From: an uncultured Bacteroidia bacterium
GTDB lineage: Bacteria; Bacteroidota; Bacteroidia; J057; CALDDN01
Length of the DNA stretch: 57,996 nucleotides
Reading direction: 5' to 3'
Assembly (NCBI GenBank): GCA_937936615.1
Contig: CALDDN010000024.1
Coordinates: 1 to 57,996 of the forward strand
In this document: piece after piece, positions 38,174-47,700 of the stretch
Numbering within the stretch: the first letter of the stretch is position 1
Layout: every line of letters starts with the position of its first letter
Made by a program: the position numbers and the translations under genes
Notes under the pieces: model-generated
Seen by the model: only the letters and a program-made list of their open reading frames with translations
Databases searched by the model: none
Told to the model about the DNA's origin: nothing

Positions 38174-38737
38174 ACAGCTATTCTTTTGATTTTTTGATTT
38201 ATATTTGGCTTTTTTTACTTGATTTTATTTTTTTTGTTTTGAAAGTATGTGTGATTTTGTCTGGATCCAGCCCAATTGGCCGCCGTTGGTGGTTGGTGAA
38301 CGCACAAGGTCTTGCGAAATGCTTGCGGGCTGATTGCCTGCGACCGGCACCGCAATTATGAAATTAATTATGAAAATGAAATAAAGTAGGGTATCTTTTT
38401 TGAAGGGCTTTCGAATTCGATTTCAAGATTCAACTTAGGCAAACTCAGGTCAACTCTTCAGCAGAAGTTAACGTAAAAGTAAACCGATGATCGATCCGCA
38501 AAAATTGTGTCTCTCGACCATCGGTCGGTTCCAAACCTAGATTCATCGAAAAAAAGACAAAAGCACATCCCATGTAATGATACATTTGAATCGATCTTGT
38601 TTCGGGTCTCGCTCTCATTGAGCAGCCTAATTCAGGATGAGGCAAATGCCTGATCGAATCAGACGCCCAGTAATTCAATCTGTTGAGCTAGACTAAAGCT
38701 AAAGTTATTGTCATAACCTAAAACCCAAATTCACATT

Positions 38738-41700
38738 ATGCAGCTTTGTTACAACCAAATTGCCCGCTTGCTTCGTAGATCGTTGGTCGCTTTGGGATGC
38801 CTTTTAGTGGTTTCCCACAGCGCACTGGCGCAAAAGTCCGGTGGCGATGCCCGCTGGGCCAATGGCCCCGTGGCGGGCAACAACTCCTCGGAAGGCCTGC
38901 GCATCGTCCACGACGCCCAGCTCAACAGCTATGTTGTCGGCATTTTTCAAGGTACCATCACGCTGGGTTCGGTAACCATGACCTCGAAAGGGGAGCGCGA
39001 CGGCTACCTGGCTAAGTACGACCCCAATGGCCAGTTGGTCTGGGTCCGTCAGATGGGCAGTACCGAGGCCGACATCCCCCTCGGGCTGGCCATTCACCCG
39101 CCCACGGGCGATCTCTTCGTAACGGGGATCTTCCACAACGGCATGGAAATCATCACCCCCAACCAGACCTTGACCCTGAACACGGACTTTGTCGGTCCGC
39201 CCAACAACCAGGACATTTTCATCGCTAAGTTCGACAACAACGGTCAGGCCCTGTGGGCCACCAAAATCGGTAATGCGGTCGACAATGTCTTCGAGCAAGC
39301 CGAAGATATCGCCGTGGACAATGCCGGCAATTGCTACGCCGTCGGGGTAATCTACACCGACGCCCGCTTCCACAGCTCGCCCCTGAGTGCTAAGCCTTTT
39401 CAGGTGGTTAATCCCGCGCAGCCGGGTTTCGCAAAGGAGGGTTTTCTGGCCAAATACCTGGGCGGCAACGGCGAACTCGACTGGGTGCGTACGATGGGCG
39501 GCTCGAACAGCGACGAGGCTAACTGCGTCGTTATCAATCGGGCAGGTAACGTAATTGTAGCCGGTTCGTTCGACAACACCGCCAACAATGCAAGTATCGA
39601 TGGCCAGGCTGTTGCCTCGCTGATTACGCCCGGGCCGTCCGACGAAAAGGGCATGTTCGTGGCCGCCTGGGATTTGAATGGCAACCGAATCTGGGTTCGG
39701 GCCTATGCCTCACGCAGTGGTGGCGAGGCTTTCCCTCGGCGCATGGCCATCGATCCAAATGGTTACTTTTCCATTATCGGCGACTACACAGGCTCCCTGC
39801 ATGTAACCGGACCGTTTACCAATGCTCCAGCCACACTAAACAGTGTCGGGTCGGTCGACAATTTCTTCCTGAAACTGGGCGGCTTTGGCATCCAACAATG
39901 GGTGCGCAGCGGCGGCGGTCCCAATCCTGAATCGGCCACCTCTGTAACGGTGGACGACGCGGGCAACAGCTACTTCATCGGGTACTATCGACCGGGTTCG
40001 ACCTTCGGCCCCTTCAACATGACCGGTCCGAACTACCCCAACCAGTGCCACTATTTCATCAAAATCGATCCGCTGGGCAATTATGTGTGGGCCGATGCCT
40101 ACACGCCCTTCCTGACTGACCACAGCGTAACGGGCGATGGCTGCCGGTTCTTTGGAACGGGGCGTATTTTTCAGCCCCCGCCCACCAATCGAATCGGTAA
40201 TGTTACCATTCCTTACAATCTGACGGGCGGCAACCGTGGCGACCTCGTCTACCGCTTCGATCTAGTCAAAGGGGGTCAGATTGCGCCCATCTCGACCATT
40301 CCCACGGGGCCGATTTGCCGCGGCTCGAACGCCAACCAGACCGGCGGTACCATCCACCTGGCTAATGTGGTGGGCAGCATCATCCGGTGGGAATCTTCGA
40401 CCGACTGCCCGGCCTTCACCAATCCGCAGGCCATCAACCAGACGGTTCCCAGCCTGCCGTGGGCCAATCTGGCACAGACTACCTGCTTCCGCGCCGTGGT
40501 GCGCAACGGCAACTGCGAGGATTTCTCCGAAGTGGCCCAAATCAACATTCTGCCCGACCCCGTGGTGAGCATCAACCCGCCCGGGCCGCTGCAGGTGTGT
40601 TTCCTCGAATCGAAACTCATCGAAGCGCAGGGAGCCGACTTCTACAGCTGGACTGCCCTGCCCATGTTTGCACCCAACCTGCAAAGCCCCAGTACAGCCA
40701 ACCCCAGCTTCTTTGGCTCCTCGCCTGGCTCAGCGATCTACACGGTAACGGGTGTCGATGCCAACGGCTGCAGCAGTCAGGCGACCATCAGTATCGAAGT
40801 GCTGGTAACGCCCCGGCCCAACGCCCTGGGCATCAACCCGCCCGGCCCGCTGACCCTCTGTGCCGATCAAGTCCAGAGGCTGGATGCTGCTCCGCCTACC
40901 CTCAGTTTCTACAGCTGGGCACCGGCAAACAACCTGTCCGCCACCAGCACGCCTTCGACCCAGTTTGCCAGCTCCACGGCGGGTACCTACACCTACACCC
41001 TGACCGCCGGAACCAACCCCGTCTGCACCAGTACGGCGGAGATTCAGATCACGGTGGTCGGCCTGCCGGTCATTGACATCAACCCGCCCAGCCCGCTGCA
41101 GGTCTGCCTCGGCGAGTCGGTCAACCTGACGGCCTCGGGGGCCACAACTTACAACTGGGCACCGGCCACCGACCTGAGCAGCACCAATGCGGCCAACCCC
41201 ACGCTGATAGCAAGTACGCTCGGCACGCGAACTTATACCGTTACCGGTATCGATGCCAATGGCTGCGCCAACACCGCGCAGGTCGATGTCGTCGTTACGC
41301 CGGGAACAGCCATGAGCATCACGCCTGCCGGTCCGCTGACCCTCTGCGTCAACCAGAGCCAGCTCCTGACGGCGACGGGTGCCGACAGCTACAGCTGGGC
41401 ACCGGCCACCAACCTGACCAGTGCAACGTCCCCCAGTACGCTCTTCAGCGCAGCCGCTCCCGGAACCTACACCTACGTAGTATCGGGCACTAAACTCAAT
41501 GGCTGCACCGGCAGTGCCGAGGTTACGATTACCGTTGTGGCCGCTCAGACGGTTACCGCAACCGGCCCCGCCGACGTTTGTGCGGGCCAGAGTGCCACGC
41601 TGACGGGGCTGGCGGTGAGTGGCAGCCCGCAATGGCAACGCGCTTCGGGACCGGGCTGCGTTACGCCCTGGGTCAATATTCCGGCCGCCAATGCCTTCTC

Positions 41701-44700
41701 GTATACAACCCCCGCACTCAATCCGGGGGATGTCAACTGCTTCCGACTGGTGGTTACCGATCCGCTGTGCGGCACGGTCGAATCGGCACCCGTGCTCATT
41801 AACATCAATCCGGCTTCCATTGGGGGCCTAACTTCGGCAACTACGATGGTGGTCTGCACCCCGCCCAACACAGGTACTGTGGTGGTCAATGGCCAAAGCG
41901 GCCAGGTAGTCCGCTGGGAAAGTTCGACCAATCAGGTTGCCTGGACTCCCATCAACGTTACGGCGACGACCTATACGTTCGTTGATCTGCTCCAGACGAC
42001 CTGGTTCCGCGCCGTGGTACAGAATCCGGGTTGTGCGGAAGCCCCCTCGCTGCCGGTTCGCATAGAGGTGATCAGCGGCCCCGTGGGGGGCAGCATCGGC
42101 CCCGACCAGACGCTCTGCGCCGGCAGCCGCCACACCTTCGACCTGACCGGCTCAACGGGCCAGCTGCTGCGCTGGGAGTTCTCTTTCGACAACTTTGCCT
42201 CGGTAGCCGGTTCGGTTCCGCCTTCGACCCAAACCCCGCTGCAGCTCACGACCCCCATCCTCAACCAGACGGTGAGCTACCGCGCGGTGGTGGGTGCAGC
42301 CGGATGCCCCGAAGTCTATTCCAATGTGGCGACCCTGACCGTAACGACGGGCAGCGGCGTAGTCGCTCCGCCCATTTCTGAATTCTGCGGGGCGGCCCCC
42401 AGCCGCTTCTTCTCGCTGACGGCTTTCTCGGGCAACATCATCCGTTGGGAACGCTCGACCGATTGCGCCAACTTCAGCAACCCCGTACCGGTAGCGGCTA
42501 CGACGCCGACCCTGTCGGTGCAAGCCGGCATCACGCAGACGACCTGCTTCCGTGCCGTTACCGACAACCCGGCATGCCCTTATTCGACCCCAGCCGAGGT
42601 GCGCATCAGCCCCAACACGGCTGGTGGTACGATCAGCGGTGCCCCCGCCGGTCCGGTCTGTGCCCCCGCTGGTCCCTTCAACCTGACGCTGACCAATCAG
42701 GTGGGCGATGTGCTCCGCTGGGAACGCTCGACCGACAACGGCCTAACCTGGCAGGCCATCGGCAACGCCGGCAATACGGTACTCGCTGTCAATCAACTGA
42801 CGCAGAACACGCTCTTCCGTGTTCGGGTGCAAAGCGGCCTCTGCCCGCCCCAGTACTCGCAGCCGGCCCGCGTGGACATCGCGCCCTCGCCCGTTGCCGC
42901 ACCGATCACCAGCAGCGGCCCGGCCACCGTCTGCGCCGGTGCCAGTGGCGTGCTGACCCTTAGCCCGGCGGCCAACGGCATCGTACAACGCTGGGAGGTT
43001 TCGACCGACAACTTCGCCACCGCACCGACGGTCTTCAATACGTCGAACCGGTTCTTTACTTACAGCAACGTGAGCCAGACGACGCAGTACCGCGCCGTGC
43101 TGGCTACCAACACCTGCCCGCCGGTAACGACGCCGGTCTTTACCCTGACGGTAACTCCCCAAACCGTTCCGGGAACGATCAATGGCCCGGCCACCGTCTG
43201 CAGCGGCACCAACAGCGGCTCGCTGGTGCTGACCGGCCACACGGGTGCCATCCTGCGCTGGGAAGTTTCGACCAATAATTTTCTGACTGTAACGACTTTG
43301 CCTGCGGTCGCCAACTTCCTCAACTACAGCAACCTGACGGCCACGACGCGCTACCGCGCGGTCGTACGCAGCGGCAGCTGTGCCCAGCGCACGACCCAGC
43401 CCGTCGAGGTAACGGTACTTCCCGCTCCGGTGGGCGGCACGCTGCTGGGGCCGCCTTCGGTTTGCGGCAGCCCCAACACCGCTCAGCTCGATCTGCGCAG
43501 CTTTGTCGGACCGATTGTTCGCTGGGAAAAGAGTACGAACAACTTCACGACCGCTCCGACGGTCATCAACCACACGCAGCCCAGCTACACAGCCAGCAAC
43601 CTGGCGGTAACGACCCAGTTCCGGGCCGTGGTGGGCGATCCGCAGTGCGGCTTCGCAACCTCCACCGTCTGGGAAGTGAAGGTCAATCCTGCTTCGGTCG
43701 GCGGCAATGCAGTTGCCTCTACGCCCAGCCTGTGCACCAGCGGTGCAGCCAGCGTGAGCCTCCTCAACAGTGTAGGTAACCTTGAACGCTGGGAGAAATC
43801 GGTTGGCGCGTGCAACGGCCCGTGGCAGCCCATCGCCAGCTCGGCCAACCTCTTTACGTTCAACGACCCGCAGCCCGTGCAGCAGACGACCTGCTACCGC
43901 GCCATTGTTCGTAACGGCACCTGTGCGCCGGTTGCTTCGGCACCGGCTGAAATCAAGGTCTACCGCAACCCGATCGCCGGTTTCAATGCAACGCCGGTGC
44001 GCTGCAAAGGCGAAAGCAACGGCGCGATCACGCTCAGGGCGACTTCATTCAATTTCGAGTTTTCGATCGATGGGGGCGCGACCTACCAGCCTGCAACTCC
44101 TCCGGCCATCCAGTTTACGGGCTTGGCTGCGGGCAGCTACCCTGTACGTGCCCGTAACCTGAGCCAGACCTGCGTCTTCAGCGGCCCGACGGTCGTCGTG
44201 AGCGAACCGGCGGTTGCGCTGGCGGTTGCCAACCTGCAAACCCGTGCTCCGCGCTGCAACCAGCCGAATACGGGTCTGGTCGATCTGACAGTAACGGGCG
44301 GCACGGCCCCCTATGCCTTCCGCTGGTCGAACGGTGCCCAAACCGAAGACCTAGTCAACGTGGCTTCCGGAACCTACACCGTAACGATTACCGACCGCAA
44401 CGGCTGCGAGCAGGTAACTTCGGCTGTCGTACCGGCGGCGAGCAGCGTATCGGTTTCAGCTGCGGTTAATGATGTGAGCTGCTTCGGCAGCCGCGACGGT
44501 GCAATCAGCGCAACGGCTACGGGCGGTACGCCTCCCTATGCCTACAACTGGAGCATTGGCGGCCCGACCAACCTGTCCTCGCGCAGCAACCTGGCTGCTG
44601 GCCAGTATACCCTTGTGGTGGTGGATGCTGCAGGCTGTTCGAGCACGCAGACCTATATCATCGTGGAGCCGCCCCGCCTGACCACCCAGATCAGTACAAC

Positions 44701-47700
44701 GCCGACGACCTGCCCCACGGCGGCAGTCGGTTCGGCTTCGGTAACGGCTGCAGGGGGTACGCCTCCCTACAGCTACCTGTGGAGCAATAACCAGACGGGT
44801 AGCCTGATCCAGAACCTGCGGGCGGGTACCTATGCGGTAAGCGTAGCCGACAGCCGCGGCTGCCAGATTGCCGATCAGGCCGTAGTAACGGCTTCGCAGA
44901 CGGCACCCACGGTCTCGTTGCCAGCAGCGACCCCCAATGCCCTCTGTGGCTCGGGGAGCACCACGCTGAGCGTTGCCGCCAATGCCAACGAAGTTTACAC
45001 CTGGTACCGCGATTCTACGCTGACTCAGGCAGCCGGTAACGGGCCGGTGCTGGTGGTTCCGGTAACGGCAACGACGACTTTCTACGTAACGGCTGCCAAT
45101 GTATTGAATCCGACTTGTATTTCGGCTCCATCGTCGATTACGGTGCGGGTTTCGGCACCGACGGTCGGCGGAACGGCTGGGCCTTCGGCCACCGTTTGCC
45201 CCAACAGCAACTCGGGTACAGTCAGTCTGACGGGCTTTACCGGATCGGTGCTGCGCTGGGAGGAATCGACCGACAATTTTGCAACTAATGTTGTTGCGGT
45301 CAACAACACCCTGCCTTCGCTGAGCTACGCAGCCCTGACGCAAACCAAGAGCTTCCGCGCGGTTGTGGCCAGCCCGGGCTGCCCGCAGGCATTCTCGACA
45401 CCGGCAACGATTACGGTGGCGGCTAACTGTGGCCAGATTTCCGCCAGCCCCTCGGTACTGGCCTTCCCGACGATCGCATCGGGATGCGGCTCGCCTGTGC
45501 TGGAGGTCAACGTCTCGGCTACGGGCCTGACGGCTCCGCTGGTCATCACGGCACCGGCCGATTTCGAGATTGCCCTCACGCCAGCCGGACCGTTTGGCCC
45601 TTCGTTGACGATCAACCCGACGGCCAGCAACGTGGCCCCGCGGTTCATCAGCGTGCGGGTTCGTCCCAATGCCCCAGTGGGCAGCTACAGCGGTACGCTC
45701 GTCCTGAGCAGCACCAATGTAACCAGCCAGAATGTCAACCTGAGTGCAGTTGTTGCGGCCTCGCCTGCATCGGTCGTAAACCTGGTGCCCGCCAGCCTCA
45801 ATCTGGGCACGGTGCCCTTGGGCGACTACTCCGGAGTGCAGAGTTACCGCCTGCAGGTACTCAATCCGGCGGCTGGCGGTGTTCTGGTGCAGGCTCCGGC
45901 ACCCTTCCAGGTGTCGCTCTCGGCCAACGGGCCGTTTACTTCGGTACTGGTTGTTCCCACGGTGCCCTGCCAGAATGTCAATACGCTGGTTTACGTCCGG
46001 TTCCTGGGGACTGCGCCCGGTCCGTTGAGCGGTAACATCGCGCACAGCAACGGTAGTGCGGCGGCCAGTCTGCCCGTTACGGGCAATGTGCTGGCCACGT
46101 CTGCCCGTCCGGTTGTAGTTACCAATCCGAACTGGAATTCACAGGCCGATGTGGACAACACGCTGGGGCCGAACCAGTTTACCTGGCAGGTGGATGCGTT
46201 CAATGACCTGCAGACGGCAATCGACGCCGTGTTGAGCGGTGGCCGGGTTCTCCTCAACGGTCCGATCCACTTTGGCGACAACGTGCGCGTGCCGCGCCCC
46301 ATGACCATCCAAGGCAGCGGCCCGACGCAGACGACGGTGCGCCCGATGTCCAACCGGCGCAATACGTACCCGACGGGAGATCCCCGCGAAGCCCTCGACC
46401 CGGCATACGATCACAAGCACGGCTTCATCATCGCCAGCAGCGACGTTACGATCCGCGACCTGACGATTTCGGGTGATCCGAGCCTCGACTGCTCTGAACG
46501 TTTTGGCGTCGGTATCCTCAACGACGACCGCAGTAATGTGCGTTACGACAACCTTATCGTTGACAACGTACGCGTCGAGTTCACGTATTCGAAGGGCATT
46601 CAGTTCTACAATACGGGGGTCAAGCACCAGATTCGCAACAGTGCGATCGATGATGTGTGCCTGCGTTTCGACAGCGATCCGCAAATCTATCCGACGGCCA
46701 CCGGTATTTTTGTCAACGATCCGGCCGATATCGAGAACAACCTCGTGAGCCGGTCCGGTACGGGTATCCGGGTGGAAGGCAACTTCGGGGCTTCGGCCGG
46801 CCTGTCGACCATCCGGGGCAATGTGATCCTCGAACAGGAAGCGACGGGCATCGATGCGGATTTGCGTCCGGCCAGTACGCCTAACTTCGTGCAGGTGGCC
46901 GGTAATACCATCACGGGTGTAGGAGCTTTCGGTATCGATGCGCGGGGCTTTGACGAAAATGCGATAATTGGCGGGCCAGCCCCAGCCCATCGCAACGTCA
47001 TCACGCCCAGCACCCGTCCGAACCGTGGACCGGCTGTCGGTGCCCGCGTGTCGAACTCGCTGGGTGTGCTGGTGCAGAACATCGAAGTGAACGCCGCTGG
47101 CCTCGAATCGGGCCTCTGGATTTTGCAGAACACCGACCGCAACCGTCCTGTGCGTGTTACGGAAGCCGACCTGCGCCGTGTAGGGGCCTTTGCCAGCAAT
47201 CCGGCCAATGGCCAGTCGGCGGGTCTCTTCATGAGCGAGCTGGGTCAGTACCTCGATGGCAATGTGGGCGAAAGCTTCGCGCACATCTGGAACTCGACCA
47301 TCAGTGGCTTCAACGTCGGTATTTTCACCAACGAGAACGCCCAGCGCGATATTGAGATTCTGGTCGGGGGTAATAATGTAGCCCAGCCCTCGGTAACGAT
47401 CCATAGTTGCGATTACGGCATGATCATCAATGGCCGCTCGCAAGGAACGGTGGGACGCAACCTGCGCACCATCCGCGACAACCGCGTGGGCATCTGGGTC
47501 TATGGCGGGGAGCTGATCATGGAAGGCAGCCGCATGGCCAACAACCAGACGGCCATCCAAGTGGATGACAAGCCGCTCTTCAATACCGTTTTCGAGTCGA
47601 TTGTAACGATGACCAACAACCTCTTCGAGGGCAACGGCATCAACATCGACAACCGCAGCAGCCGCCCCGTGCAGGCCTCGTTCAACTACTGGGGCAGCAA

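Noticed and set aside
38445-38678. 77-aa minus-strand ORF as a confident gene
   Set aside because: No recognisable family, unusual composition and an AT-rich context; kept only as part of the upstream-region observation.
40300-43960. Regularly spaced similar DNA segments suggestive of a repeat array/CRISPR
   Set aside because: Spacing is ~250-270 bp and in-frame with protein modules; no short identical repeats with unique spacers.
44456-46045. 529-aa minus-strand ORF
   Set aside because: Antisense to the SprB-repeat region; composition typical of a shadow frame.
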